A DNA stretch of 64,000 nucleotides, from contig NZ_VRYH01000007.1 of assembly GCF_008079445.1 (NCBI RefSeq), positions 62,001 through 126,000 on the forward strand, written 5' to 3'. Source of the stretch: Aidingimonas lacisalsi (GTDB lineage: Bacteria; Pseudomonadota; Gammaproteobacteria; Pseudomonadales; Halomonadaceae). Of this stretch, positions 8,491-17,831 are shown piece after piece. Each line of letters opens with the position of its first letter. Within the stretch, counting starts at the first letter, position 1. The translations under genes were made by a program, and so were the position numbers. The notes below the pieces were generated by a model. The model was not told the origin of the DNA and did no database searches. It was given only the letters and a program-made list of their open reading frames with translations.

Positions 8491-10217
8491 TGAGCGTTCT
8501 CCTGCGTGCCACGTGCCGCTTCGAGACGGGACTCGGTCGCTTTGAGGTTTTCCTGAGCGGTGGCGAGTTGCACCTCAAGATCCTCGATATCGCCGTCACC
8601 GGTTTCACTGGCACGTGCCAGCGCCTTCTCGGCTTTTCTGACTGCCGCTTTGGCGGCGGCCTGAGCGATGCGCAATGTCTTGACATCGTCACCACCGGTG
8701 GCTTGAGACGTATCCAGGGTAGTCTCATGACGCTCGCCCGCGGATCGATCGCGTGACTTGCGCTTCACCGCAGCGGCACGTGCTTGCCGTCTTGCTTCCT
8801 TCTCGGCGGCTTCACGTTCGGTTCTGGCCTGACGCAGTTCGAAGCGATGGCGTGCGTGTTCGGCTTTGCGTGCTTCATGATGGCGAAAACGAATCGAGTC
8901 CTTGGCGGCCCGGAAGTACTGTGCCAATGGGATATGGCTCGGACAGACGAAATCACAGGCGCCGCACTCGATGCAGTCGAAAAGATTGAACAGTTCCGCC
9001 TTGTCGTGATCATGCGAACGCGTGTGCCAGTAGAGTTGCTGAGGCAGTAAGCCCGCCGGACAGGCAGTCTCGCAGGCTCCACAACGAATGCAAGGCTGTT
9101 CGGGAGGCTGCGCCGGTAATTCCTCGGTCGTTGCCGCGATCAGACAGTTGCTGGCTTTGACCACGGGTAAATCGGCTTGGCTCAGTTCGAAGCCCATCAG
9201 CGGCCCGCCCATGACCAGTCGACTGACCGCCGCTTCGTGCCAGCCCGCCTGGGCCAGCAATGCATGCATGGGGGTCCCCAAGCGTGCTTCGATGTTGCCG
9301 GGTTGATGCAACGCCGCCCCAGTCAAGGTGATGATGCGAGAAACGAGGGGCTCGCCATCACGGACGGCGCGAATGGCAGCTCGCAAGGTGCCGGGGTTGT
9401 GGCATAGCACGCCGACATCGATGGGCAGGCCGCGGCTGGGGACTTCACGATTCAACAGTCGCTTGACCAGTTGCTTTTCCCCACCGCTGGGGTAACGGGT
9501 GCTAATCACCGTCAACTCAATGGGCACGTCAACCTGGTTGCCGATATCCGTACCATGCAGATGGGCTTCGAGTGCGGCGAGCGCTTCGGGTTTATCATCC
9601 TCGATACCGATCACGATCCGCTTGGCGCCACACAGCAATGCCATCAATCCGGCGCCTTCGACGACGTCGGGGGCATAGGTGCGAAGCGTCAAGTCGTCAG
9701 CCGTGATGTAGGGTTCGCACTCGGCGGCATTCACGATCAGGGTATCGATCGAGTGATCGTCGCGGCTGCATGTCTTGATCTGGGTCGGGAAGGTGGCACC
9801 TCCCAGTCCAACCACACCGGCTTGCTGGAGCCGTTCGACCAAGGCGTCGCGGTCGGTTTGATGCCAGTCCAGCGAGGGGAGGCGTTGCCATTCATCCTGC
9901 CCATCACCATCGATGATCAGGCATGGCGCCTTGCCGCCGGAAGGGTGCGGTACGGCATGCTCCTCGAGCGACCGAATCTCGCCGCTGATGCTGGCATGAA
10001 TATTGGCCGATATCATCCCTTGAGCGATGGCGATGCACTCACCGGTACGCACACGCTGTCCCGGTATGACACATGGCTCGGCCGGTGCCCCGGTATGCTG
10101 TTTCAAAGGCAGTACGACCCGTGACGGCAAGGGAGCTTGACGTAAGGGCTCTTGCGCGGATGCCTGCTTACGTTGCGGGGGATGGATGCCGCCGGGGAAA
10201 TCGAAGTCCCTAGCCAT
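8487..10217 (-). CDS. rnfC: Rnf/Rsx complex subunit C (NADH-binding Fe-S flavoprotein)
   Basis: A 576-residue peripheral cytoplasmic subunit. The order is an N-terminal biotinyl-lipoyl-like barrel, a Rossmann-like flavin/NADH domain related to complex I NuoF ([20 protein letters not shown]), an SLBB segment, and two ferredoxin motifs, [14 protein letters not shown] and [14 protein letters not shown], each closing with CP. The last 130 or so residues are a long charged helical tail rich in Ala, Arg and Glu, as in enteric and Pseudomonas RnfC. The ATG at 10217 follows AAGGTG and overlaps the rnfB end by eight bases; an in-frame GTG at 10226 is the alternative. Confidence 0.95.
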   Translation of the reverse strand: MARDFDFPGGIHPPQRKQASAQEPLRQAPLPSRVVLPLKQHTGAPAEPCVIPGQRVRTGECIAIAQGMISANIHASISGEIRSLEEHAVPHPSGGKAPCLIIDGDGQDEWQRLPSLDWHQTDRDALVERLQQAGVVGLGGATFPTQIKTCSRDDHSIDTLIVNAAECEPYITADDLTLRTYAPDVVEGAGLMALLCGAKRIVIGIEDDKPEALAALEAHLHGTDIGNQVDVPIELTVISTRYPSGGEKQLVKRLLNREVPSRGLPIDVGVLCHNPGTLRAAIRAVRDGEPLVSRIITLTGAALHQPGNIEARLGTPMHALLAQAGWHEAAVSRLVMGGPLMGFELSQADLPVVKASNCLIAATTEELPAQPPEQPCIRCGACETACPAGLLPQQLYWHTRSHDHDKAELFNLFDCIECGACDFVCPSHIPLAQYFRAAKDSIRFRHHEARKAEHARHRFELRQARTEREAAEKEARRQARAAAVKRKSRDRSAGERHETTLDTSQATGGDDVKTLRIAQAAAKAAVRKAEKALARASETGDGDIEDLEVQLATAQENLKATESRLEAARGTQENAQ

Positions 10218-10839
10218 GTACGGCACCTTGCGTTGCCGAGGCGCGGTCAGTGGCGATCAAACCGGGCGCGGGTGTACGTTGGCCGGGGCCGGCGGGAAAG
10301 GGCCACTGCCAGTCGTCGAGCGTGGAGGGTCGAGGCACCATGTCGATGCAATCGACAGGGCAGGGGTCGACGCAGAGATCGCAACCCGTACACTCGTCGA
10401 TGATCACGGTGTGCATATGGCGTGCGGCGCCCAGGATGGCATCGACGGGACACGCCTGAATGCACTTGGTACAGCCGATACACTCGTCCTCACGAATATA
10501 GGCGACCTTGGGCATGTCCTCGGCTTCGCCGTCGAGAGGCCGTACCTCGCGACCGAGCAAGTCGGCCAGATCACGAATCGTGCTATCGCCGCCCGGAGGA
10601 CACTTGTTGATGGCCTCTCCTTCGCTTATGGCTTTGGCGTAGGGTTTACAACCGGGGTAGCCACATTGTCCGCACTGTGTCTGAGGCAACAACGCATCGA
10701 TATGTTCGACGATCGGGTCGTCGTCGACACGGAATCGCTCGCCGGCAAAGCCCAGCAGAGCTCCGAAAACCAACGACAAGCTGGCCAGGGCCACGATCGC
10801 GAGCACAATACCGTTATCGATGATGACGAAATCGAGCAT
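10210..10839 (-). CDS. rnfB: Rnf/Rsx complex subunit B (ferredoxin-like)
   Basis: A 209-residue iron-sulphur subunit. An N-terminal membrane helix (about residues 7-31) is followed by a 4Fe-4S domain with [14 protein letters not shown] plus a later Cys (NKCPPGGD), then two ferredoxin motifs [12 protein letters not shown] and [12 protein letters not shown]. RnfB is the entry or exit point for ferredoxin electrons. It lies six bases after rnfA and overlaps rnfC. Iron-sulphur motifs appear complete, so it should be functional. Confidence 0.95.
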   Translation of the reverse strand: MLDFVIIDNGIVLAIVALASLSLVFGALLGFAGERFRVDDDPIVEHIDALLPQTQCGQCGYPGCKPYAKAISEGEAINKCPPGGDSTIRDLADLLGREVRPLDGEAEDMPKVAYIREDECIGCTKCIQACPVDAILGAARHMHTVIIDECTGCDLCVDPCPVDCIDMVPRPSTLDDWQWPFPAGPGQRTPAPGLIATDRASATQGAVHG

Positions 10840-10845
10840 GGAGGC

Positions 10846-11427
10846 TTAACCCTGAACGAGACCTGAAAATCCCATGAAGGCCAATGACATCAGGCTGGCG
10901 GTAACCATTGCGATGGCCGCTCCCTGAAACGGCCCGGGAATGTCGGCAACCGCCAGCCGTTCACGCATGGCCGCGAATAGCACGAGCACCAGGGAAAATC
11001 CCATGGCGGCTCCCAATCCGTACAGTGTCGCTTCCATGAAGCTCGACTGACGGTTGAGCGATAGCAATGCCACCCCCAAAACCGCGCAATTGGTGGTGAT
11101 CAGGGGCAGGAAGATCCCCAATACCTGGTAGAGCAGCGGACTGGTTTTCCTGACCATCATTTCGGTGAATTGCACCACGACGGCAATCACCATGATAAAG
11201 GCGATCGTCCTCAGGTATTCAAGACCCAAAGGGGACAGCAGGTAGTGAAACGTCAGATAGCTGGCAACCGAAGACAACGTAAGCACGAATGTCGTTGCCA
11301 GTGCCATGCCCATGGCCGATTCCAGCTTGTTGGACACTCCCATGAAAGGGCACAAGCCCAGGAATTGTACCAGAACGAAATTGTTGACCAGTGCCGTACT
11401 GACCAGGATCAGAAAATACTCAGTCAT
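10846..11427 (-). CDS. rnfA: Rnf/Rsx complex subunit A
   Basis: A 193-residue six-helix membrane protein, paralogous to NqrE and inverted relative to RnfE. Signatures are [20 protein letters not shown] near the N-terminus and [14 protein letters not shown] in the middle, whose cysteines hold the membrane iron-sulphur centre. First gene of the rnfABCDGE-nth operon. No Shine-Dalgarno sequence is visible: the start is preceded by GCGTCGCC, and a perfect TATAAT sits only eight bases before the ATG, so the mRNA may be nearly leaderless or transcribed from further upstream. Confidence 0.95.
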   Translation of the reverse strand: MTEYFLILVSTALVNNFVLVQFLGLCPFMGVSNKLESAMGMALATTFVLTLSSVASYLTFHYLLSPLGLEYLRTIAFIMVIAVVVQFTEMMVRKTSPLLYQVLGIFLPLITTNCAVLGVALLSLNRQSSFMEATLYGLGAAMGFSLVLVLFAAMRERLAVADIPGPFQGAAIAMVTASLMSLAFMGFSGLVQG

Positions 11428-11435
11428 GGCGACGC

Positions 11436-11441
11436 ATTATA
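11436..11441 (-). promoter_or_regulatory. rnfA: Candidate -10 element of the rnf operon
   Basis: A perfect TATAAT reads on the minus strand in the 44-base gap between the broken cyclase gene and rnfA. No good -35 hexamer lies 16-18 bases upstream, so activity is uncertain. Confidence 0.45.
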
Positions 11442-11471
11442 CGCATCAACCGGTGGGCTAGGATAGCGGTA

Positions 11472-13072
11472 TCAGGACGTCGTCACCTCGCGACTGACGC
11501 GGTTCCGGCCCGTCTGTTTCGCGTGGTAAAGCGCCCTATCGGCCTGCTGCATGAGTTCATACGGCGTGTCGTTGCCTGTTAGCGAGTCGGCTACACCGAC
11601 GCTGACCGTCACGATATCCCGTACCGGGGCGGCGGCATGAGGTAGTGCCAGTGACTCGACGGCCATGCGTAACGCTTCGGCATGATGACTGGCATCCACG
11701 GCCGTCAGCCCGGGTAACAGGACGCCGAATTCCTCTCCACCCGTGCGGGCCACGATGACGTCTGGGGCGTGGAAACATTGGTTCATGCACTCGGCGAGAC
11801 GGATCAGGCAGTCATCGCCCTGTTGGTGTCCATAATGGTCGTTGTAGGGTTTGAAGTAATCCACATCGATCATCATGGCCGCAAGGGTTTACCGTGAATG
11901 ACTGCCTGGTCATAGGCGCGTTGTAATCGCTCGTCGAACAGGCGCCGATTGGCCAGGCCAGTCAGCGGATCGTGTTGTGATATCTCCACCAGAAGCGCCT
12001 GTTGTTGGCGCTGATGTTCCCGCAATGCCTGGAATTCGCGGGCGAGGGTGCCGATTTCGTCCCGTCTCGTCAGCAGTTCCACCGGGAAAAGATGGGATTC
12101 ATTGTCATGCTGTAACTGTTGCGTAACATGCGCAAAGCGACGCAGCGGTCGCAGTACCATGCGTTCCAGCAGGATCAGGACCAGGGCGATGACGACGAGT
12201 AACAAGCCTGCCGTCCAAAGCAGCCCATAGCGAAAGGTCGCCATGCTGGTGCGAAAGCTGTCTCGGGGTATCTGGCTTTGGAGGCGTAGAGGCGTTTGCT
12301 CTCCGTGTAAGGCAAGCGGTCGAGAAATGGTCATCCGGTCACTGTCGGAACGGTCGAGTTGCAATCCTTGTCGAGTGTCACCAACGGCGATCGGCATGAT
12401 GTCGACCGGGCGTCCGGTACGTGCCTCGAGTGCTTCCAGCCACGCATCGTCCAGTAAGCGAACGTTAGCCAGCCACCCTCTCGATGGGCCGCTCTCGTCG
12501 GTACGCAGGATAGGGTAAAGCGCGACCAGGGTGGGGGCGGGTTCGACCATGATTCGTGTCACCCCTGACTCGGGGTGGGCGTCCAGCAGTGCGTCGAGGC
12601 CGTCAGCGAATGGGGATGCCCATTCGCATGCAACGGTAAAGCCCGCACATGAAGCGTAATGTCCACTCGCTGGATCAATACCGGCACTCCAGTAAATAGC
12701 CTTCTCCGAGGTGAAGAACAGCATCAACTGGTAATCCATGTCCTCGAACATGGCCTGGCTGAAATTGGAGGCTGCATAGCCGGCATGCTCACCCTGTATA
12801 AAGGCATAGGTATCGTCCCATGTGGCCCAATCCTTGGCCTGGGCCAGCAGCGCACGCTGGTCATGCAGGATGGTTCGTTCGATCTTGTCGAGCTCGCTGG
12901 TTGCCTGCTCTCGCTCTTCGTCCAGCAGGGCTGGATAGATAACGAAACGGCCAATCAATACCAGTGCCAGGGAGGCGGTCAGCAGCAAGACGCTCAATGC
13001 AAGCAGGAAGCGGTTGCGAAGAGAGGAAGGAAGTGAGGTCATTAGTTGCAGCCATTGGGTGAGCCCCATCAT
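11472..13072 (-). pseudogene. CHASE4-GGDEF diguanylate cyclase split by a -1 frameshift
   Basis: The gene encodes an N-terminal helix, a periplasmic CHASE4-type sensor (ALLDEEREQATSELDKIERT, WATWDDTYAFI), a second membrane helix near residue 285, a HAMP-like linker and a GGDEF domain. The reading frame breaks inside the GGDEF domain: the first frame (11873-13072) runs through [17 protein letters not shown] and stops just after GKPLRP, while MIDVDYFKPYNDHYGHQQGD and the active-site GGEEF follow in another frame (11472-11876). Near 11880-11885 the minus strand reads CCCTTGCGGCCATGATG; one extra G (CCCTTGGCGGCC) would restore a continuous domain of about 530 residues. It is therefore a recent pseudogene or a sequencing error. 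No RxxD inhibitory site is seen before GGEEF. Confidence 0.8.
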
Positions 13073-13154
13073 GGGCCAACCGAGTCGTAAGATAATGCTT
13101 ACAAGGGATATCGGCCGATAACGATGGGGCTTTAGTCGGGCTGCCTGTGTCGCG

Positions 13155-15197
13155 TCAGGTCACTCGTTGACCCGGTTCTGCACCGGAATGGGGTTCCAGC
13201 AAGTAAATGCCTTGATCATTGCTGGCCGCCAGCACCATGCCTTCTGAAACACCGAAACGCATCTTGCGTGGTGCCAGATTGGCGACCATGACGGTCAGGT
13301 GGCCCTCGAGGGCTTCGGGAGCATATGCCGACCGAATGCCTGCGAATACGGTGCGGCTTTCGCTACCGAGGTCCAGGGTCAACTTCAAGAGCTTGTCGGC
13401 CCCCTCGACGTAATCGGCTTTGGCGATCCGAGCGATACGCAGGTCAACCTTGGCAAAATCCTCGAAATCGATCTGCTCACGAATGGGATCCTCCGCCAGA
13501 GGGCCCTTGGGGGTATCTTTCATTTTCTTTTCTTCCGCCAGGTCTTCCTTGGAAGCTTCGGTCACGGCATCGATCTTGTCGCGCTCGACACGCGTCATCA
13601 AAGGCTTGAACTTGGCGATGTCGTGGTCAAGCAGGACGTCCTGGCGAGTATGCCAATCGAGGCTGTCCAGCTTGAGAAAAGCGCGCGCATCATCGGCCAT
13701 GGTCGGCACGACCGGAGCCAGGTAGACCATCAATTGTCGGAACAGGTTGATTCCCACGGAACAGATATCGATGACTTCCTGCTCACGGCCGTTCTCCTTG
13801 GCCAGAACCCAGGGTTGTTTGTCAGCGATATACGTGTTGGCCTCGTCGGCCAACTCCATGATCTTGCGCATGGCGTGGCCGAATTCGCGGGCCTCGTAGT
13901 CCTCGGCGATCGCGTCCCCTGCATCGATGAAGCGAGCGATGAGGTCGGGCTCGGCACAATGCGTCGACAGACTGCCGCCGCCCAGTTTGCGAATGAAGCC
14001 AGCACAGCGGCTGGCGATATTCACGACCTTGCCGACCAGGTCGGCATTCACGCGTGCTGCGAAGTCATCCAGGTTCAGGTCGAGATCATCGACACCGGAC
14101 GTCAATTTAGCCGCGAAGTAGTAACGCAGATACTCCGGGTTCAAGTGGTTGGCGTAGGTTTCCGCCTTGATGAACGTACCACGCGATTTGGACATCTTGG
14201 CGCCATTGACCGTGACGAAACCATGACAATTGATGCCCGTTGGCGTGCGCAGGCCGGCACCTTCGAGCATGGCCGGCCAGAACAGTGCATGGAAGTAGAC
14301 GATATCCTTGCCGATGAAGTGATAGACCTCGGCATCCGAGTCCTTGTCCCAGTACGCGTCGAAATCGATGCCTTCACGGTCACAGAGGTTCTGGAAGCTG
14401 GCCAGATAGCCGATCGGGGCGTCCAGCCATACATAGAAGTACTTGCCCGGCGCATCCGGAATCTCGAAACCGAAATAGGGGGCGTCACGCGAGATATCCC
14501 ACTCGTTGAAGCCGGATTCGAACCATTCCATCAACTTGTTGCGGATCTGTGGCTGGACATGACCCGCGCCGACCCAGCGCTTGAGGAAGTCGGCGAAGTC
14601 GGGCAGCTTGAAGAAATAGTGAGTGGAACTGCGTACCTCGGGCGTTGCACCGGAGATCGCCGAAACGGGATCGATCAATTCAGCAGGCGTGTAGGTTGCA
14701 CCACAGGCTTCGCAGTTGTCGCCATACTGGTCATCGGTCTTGCACGTGGGGCAGATCCCCTTGATGAAACGATCCGCCAGGAACAGCCCCTTGACCGGAT
14801 CGTACATCTGCTCGATATCGCGCGTGGCAATATGCCCGGCATCGCGCAGTGCGCGGTAGATGTGTTCGCTGTGCGTGCGGTTTTCCGGCGAATGGGTCGA
14901 ATGGTAATTGTCGAAGGCGATACCAAAGCGGGCAAAGTCCGCTTGATGCTCGCGGCTGACTCGTTCGATCAACGCTTCGGACGAGATGCCTTCCATCTCG
15001 GCACGCAGCATGATTGCGGTACCGTGGGCATCATCGGCACATACATAGTGGCATTCGTGGCCACGGCTCTTCTGGAAGCGTACCCAGATATCGGTCTGGA
15101 TATACTCCAGCAAATGGCCCAGGTGGATTGACCCGTTGGCATAGGGGAGGGCGCTGGTGACCAGAATCTTGCGCGGTTGACTGGCGGTATTCGACAT
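13155..15197 (-). CDS. metG: Methionyl-tRNA synthetase
   Basis: Charges tRNA-Met with methionine. The 680-residue protein has the class I signature HLGHLLE (ATP site), the zinc knuckle [23 protein letters not shown] in [12 protein letters not shown], the anticodon-binding helical domain and a C-terminal EMAP-II-like tRNA-binding domain ([11 protein letters not shown] through [15 protein letters not shown]) that dimerises the long-form enzymes. The ATG at 15197 gives the usual MetG N-terminus. A TACAAT -10-like element lies 36 bases upstream. Complete and apparently functional. Confidence 0.97.
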   Translation of the reverse strand: MSNTASQPRKILVTSALPYANGSIHLGHLLEYIQTDIWVRFQKSRGHECHYVCADDAHGTAIMLRAEMEGISSEALIERVSREHQADFARFGIAFDNYHSTHSPENRTHSEHIYRALRDAGHIATRDIEQMYDPVKGLFLADRFIKGICPTCKTDDQYGDNCEACGATYTPAELIDPVSAISGATPEVRSSTHYFFKLPDFADFLKRWVGAGHVQPQIRNKLMEWFESGFNEWDISRDAPYFGFEIPDAPGKYFYVWLDAPIGYLASFQNLCDREGIDFDAYWDKDSDAEVYHFIGKDIVYFHALFWPAMLEGAGLRTPTGINCHGFVTVNGAKMSKSRGTFIKAETYANHLNPEYLRYYFAAKLTSGVDDLDLNLDDFAARVNADLVGKVVNIASRCAGFIRKLGGGSLSTHCAEPDLIARFIDAGDAIAEDYEAREFGHAMRKIMELADEANTYIADKQPWVLAKENGREQEVIDICSVGINLFRQLMVYLAPVVPTMADDARAFLKLDSLDWHTRQDVLLDHDIAKFKPLMTRVERDKIDAVTEASKEDLAEEKKMKDTPKGPLAEDPIREQIDFEDFAKVDLRIARIAKADYVEGADKLLKLTLDLGSESRTVFAGIRSAYAPEALEGHLTVMVANLAPRKMRFGVSEGMVLAASNDQGIYLLEPHSGAEPGQRVT

Positions 15198-15232
15198 ATC
15201 GGCTCTGGAATTCCCATGAAAATCAGGCCTCG

Positions 15233-15238
15233 ATTGTA
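15233..15238 (-). promoter_or_regulatory. metG: Candidate -10 element upstream of metG
   Basis: TACAAT reads on the minus strand 36 bases before the metG ATG, inside a GCCTC/GAGGC inverted repeat. No convincing -35 box is seen. Confidence 0.35.
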
Positions 15239-15291
15239 TCCCCGTTGAGGCTCTAGTGCATCCGCCGGACAGGATATCAGATACCTTCTTC

Positions 15292-16446
15292 TCAGGTATC
15301 GAGGCTTCCCGACCACTGGGCGATTTCGACGCGATTCCGTCCTTCGCGTTTGGCGAGATATAACGCCTGGTCCGCTTCGCTGTACAGTCGGCTGAATTGC
15401 GCGGCAGAGTGGGACTGGCAACAGGCAGTGCCGATGCTGATGGTCAACTGAATGTTTGCCGACTGGTCGGGGATGACCATCGTTGCGATACCATATCGAA
15501 GCCGCTCACACAGTCGTTTCGCGCCCTGCGCATCGGTATCGGGCATCAGTAGACAAAACTCTTCGCCGCCGACGCGAGCAAGGCGGTCCGTCTGCCTGAT
15601 CAGCTCTGTCAATGTCGCGGCGACGTGTTGCAGTATGCGATCCCCGACGGGATGTCCGTGACGGTCATTGACTAACTTGAAATGATCGATATCGATCAGC
15701 GCCAAGCTGTACGGGTGATGTTGCCGGGCGGCGAGCGACATGCCCTGTTCGGCCTGCTGCATGAGGGCACGACGGTTGGCCAGGCCGGTCAGGTCATCGG
15801 TATGACTCAATTGATGCATGGTTGCCCGTTGCCCGATGATCTTGACGATGGCGATGATGAGTCCCACGACCACGACTAGAACGCCGAGACTCAAGGCCAC
15901 GATCAGTCGGTTGAGCCAGGTCATGCGACGCTGACGCTCCGCTGAGGCTTCGAGGACGAGTTGGTAGAGTTCGCTATAGGCGAATGCCTGACTGTTATCG
16001 ATAGTAGCGGCGAGTTCCTCGAGCGCTGTGCGTGCCTGGTCATTGCTCAGTGAACGCTGAACCAGCGCTTCAAACCGCGCGAGTTGTGGTTCGAGACTGG
16101 CAAACTCCTCTTCGACATGATGATAGTCATCCGGATCGAGGTGGCTTCTTTCCAGATAGCGCTTGATGCTTTCACGCCGGGTATTCAGTATCCAGAGGGT
16201 TTGTAGTAGCTGTTGTTGGTGCGCTGCAGAAGGGTGATCGACGAGGTGCTCGGTCGTTCGGCGAAGTTCGCGGCCTCCCTGTTGGGCGCGGACGAGTTCG
16301 CCGGCGAACGACAGATGATCGGCACCGATATGTTCACGAGCGTTACTGACGAAGGTGGTAATGGCGACAGCCGCCACGACAAGAAACGCCATTACACCAA
16401 TGCTGGCACTCGCATACAGCAGACGTGGACGGACGCCTGTCTCCAT
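15292..16446 (-). CDS. Membrane-bound GGDEF diguanylate cyclase
   Basis: A 384-residue protein predicted to make c-di-GMP from GTP. An N-terminal helix (about residues 7-30) and a second helix (about 180-205) bracket a helical periplasmic region of about 150 residues resembling a four-helix sensor. The cytoplasmic GGDEF domain runs from [10 protein letters not shown] through [15 protein letters not shown] to RVGGEEF, with active-site residues intact and an RQTD inhibitory site (RxxD) upstream, so product inhibition is likely. The ATG at 16446 is only four bases after the stop of the molybdopterin-fold gene and is preferred to an earlier in-frame start at 16527 inside that gene. The tight coupling suggests that the periplasmic partner feeds its sensor domain. 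Confidence 0.88.
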   Translation of the reverse strand: METGVRPRLLYASASIGVMAFLVVAAVAITTFVSNAREHIGADHLSFAGELVRAQQGGRELRRTTEHLVDHPSAAHQQQLLQTLWILNTRRESIKRYLERSHLDPDDYHHVEEEFASLEPQLARFEALVQRSLSNDQARTALEELAATIDNSQAFAYSELYQLVLEASAERQRRMTWLNRLIVALSLGVLVVVVGLIIAIVKIIGQRATMHQLSHTDDLTGLANRRALMQQAEQGMSLAARQHHPYSLALIDIDHFKLVNDRHGHPVGDRILQHVAATLTELIRQTDRLARVGGEEFCLLMPDTDAQGAKRLCERLRYGIATMVIPDQSANIQLTISIGTACCQSHSAAQFSRLYSEADQALYLAKREGRNRVEIAQWSGSLDT

Positions 16447-16450
16447 GGAA

Positions 16451-16966
16451 CTAGGGAACGCTGATGGAATGCAAGGCCCAGATCCACTTGGCCATGGGTT
16501 CCTCACCATTGAGCACCGCCTCTTCATCGGCGGGTACCATCAGCATCAGCGGCCCCTTGTCCTGATAGGCGATGGGGTCATCCGAGAATCGCGTGGCGAG
16601 GAGGTACTCCTTGCCACTCACGTCATCCGGGTCGAGGAAGATACTGTAGTCATCGAGTGCCGTGAAACGCAGGCGTTCGGCCTCTTCGAGGTCATATGCA
16701 GCGAGAAAGTCGGTGAGCTTGACACCGGTGTATTTCCCTTCGGGACCCTCAGGGTGACGTAGGTGGGTATCGTAGAGGTCGAGTTGTTCGATGTCAGCGA
16801 GTGACAACTGAATTTTCCGATCATCGAAGGACAATGTCAGCACGTCGGTTTCGTACGTCGCGAGTGGCTCGTCGCGTGGAGTCAATTCGGCGGCCGACGT
16901 TGCTGTCGTCATCAGTAGCATCGTCATTCCCGATGTCAGCCAACCCAACCGTTTAGGCAGAATCAT
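16451..16966 (-). CDS. Periplasmic molybdopterin-oxidoreductase-fold protein without cysteine
   Basis: A 171-residue secreted protein: a basic and hydrophobic signal peptide (MILPKRLGWLTSGMTMLLMT) with cleavage near ATSA-AELT, then a single domain with GKYTGVKLTDFLAAYDL and DDYSIFLDPDDV resembling the sulfite-oxidase/YedY molybdopterin-binding fold. The mature part has no cysteine at all, so the usual molybdenum ligand is missing and enzyme activity is unlikely. The ATG at 16966 follows GAGGGA; earlier starts to 17011 lack this. It lies directly before a GGDEF cyclase gene, four bases apart, which suggests a sensory pair: ligand or redox sensing in the periplasm passed to the cyclase. Function is inference. 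Confidence 0.7.
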   Translation of the reverse strand: MILPKRLGWLTSGMTMLLMTTATSAAELTPRDEPLATYETDVLTLSFDDRKIQLSLADIEQLDLYDTHLRHPEGPEGKYTGVKLTDFLAAYDLEEAERLRFTALDDYSIFLDPDDVSGKEYLLATRFSDDPIAYQDKGPLMLMVPADEEAVLNGEEPMAKWIWALHSISVP

Positions 16967-17117
16967 GAAAGTCCCTCTACTAATGTGGGCAATGGCCATG
17001 ATACGAGCCATCGGGCGTCGCCAGTGGTTTCAGTACTCAAGGCCATTATCGGCTCGTCGCGACGTGTCTTGAGTGATTTATGGTTCCTGACCGGAAGAAA
17101 GTCGCCTGGCCATCGGT

Positions 17118-17396
17118 TCAATATAGTGCCTGTTCTTCGGCGATCACTTCTTTGAGGAGTTCGAGGTAGAGCTTGTCGGCTTCGGAGTGCTCGGCCGGAT
17201 CCTCCGGAATATGAACGCTGGTGGTATCCGAGATTTCGTTGGCGACTCTGGCCATCGCTTCATCGTCGCCATACTGGCCAAGATGCTTCCGCGCTACAGT
17301 CAATGACTGCTCGAGTATCCGAGGATCCTGAAGCAACTTCTTGATGAACTCACGTAGTTCATTGATGACGCGGGTCTTCTGTATTTCCGAGGACAT
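17118..17396 (-). CDS. Hypothetical 92-residue helical protein
   Basis: Not recognised. The protein starts MSSEIQKTRVINELREFIKK and appears almost wholly helical and soluble, with an acidic second half (HIPEDPAEHSEADKLYLELL) and no signal peptide, cysteine cluster or membrane segment. The ATG follows a good GGAGG ribosome site at eight bases. It stands alone between the molybdopterin-fold gene and the promoter region of the Lap exporter operon, transcribed away from the latter. Codon use resembles its neighbours, so it is probably a real gene. Confidence 0.65.
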   Translation of the reverse strand: MSSEIQKTRVINELREFIKKLLQDPRILEQSLTVARKHLGQYGDDEAMARVANEISDTTSVHIPEDPAEHSEADKLYLELLKEVIAEEQALY

Positions 17397-17592
17397 GGTG
17401 GCAGCCTCCGGTGACGGTGGTGTATCAGCACGTACGATGCGAGCAAAGATAACACAGCCTGAGGCTGGTTGAAGCCGTGGTGGGCCGTCGACGTCATTGA
17501 CCTTGCCCCTCGAGTGCTTCCTGGTTCGTGGGCCCGCAGTTTGTTATCCCATCGCGCTGCGATCGGCACGGATTTGTGAGATGGGAGTGCTT

Positions 17593-17610
17593 TGTAAGAA
17601 ATGTCTTACA
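17593..17610. promoter_or_regulatory. Perfect 7-bp dyad, possible operator
   Basis: TGTAAGA (17593-17599) and TCTTACA (17604-17610) form a perfect inverted repeat with a four-base centre. The 18-bp size matches sites used by LuxR/NarL-type dimers; a LuxR-type gene lies in the same operon. Confidence 0.4.
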
Positions 17611-17618
17611 CAACACGT

Positions 17619-17635
17619 CACATATTTCTTATGTG
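17619..17635. promoter_or_regulatory. Second dyad next to the first
   Basis: CACATA (17619-17624) and TATGTG (17630-17635) form a perfect 6-bp inverted repeat around TTTCT, nine bases after the previous dyad. It may be a second regulator site. Confidence 0.35.
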
Positions 17636-17831
17636 CAGATGTTTAAAATTGTATTGGACAGTCACGATATTAGAGTTACGCTATGTTACAAAGAGGTTGG
17701 GCGTCATACTTGTGCATCAAGCGCCCCTTTAACACTAGGCAACGATATCACTAACCATAATGAAGGTCGGGTCAATGTCTCGGCGTAAGCCGTTACAGAA
17801 CTTGATTATCGGGTACGTAGGGAGACCGAGA

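Larger units (their letters stand above)
17397..17831. other. Gene-free promoter region upstream of the Lap exporter operon
   Basis: This 435-base stretch is clearly more AT-rich than its surroundings and holds no convincing gene. It contains two perfect dyads (annotated separately) and a weak sigma-70-like pair TTGGAC (17654-17659) and TACGCT (17677-17682) at 17-base spacing. In-frame starts at 17760 and 17775 would extend the outer-membrane channel gene into it, but they have poorer ribosome sites. Confidence 0.5.

Noticed and set aside
11472-13072. Programmed frameshift joining the two halves of the cyclase
   Set aside because: No slippery heptamer or following stem-loop is seen at the junction; a simple one-base deletion explains it.
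13299-15131. A 610-codon open frame antisense to metG
   Set aside because: Codon-position shadow of an undoubted metG; no recognisable protein features.
17528-17788. Plus-strand frame of about 86 codons upstream of lapE
   Set aside because: No ribosome site, unusual composition, lies over the dyads and promoter region, and overlaps the lapE start.
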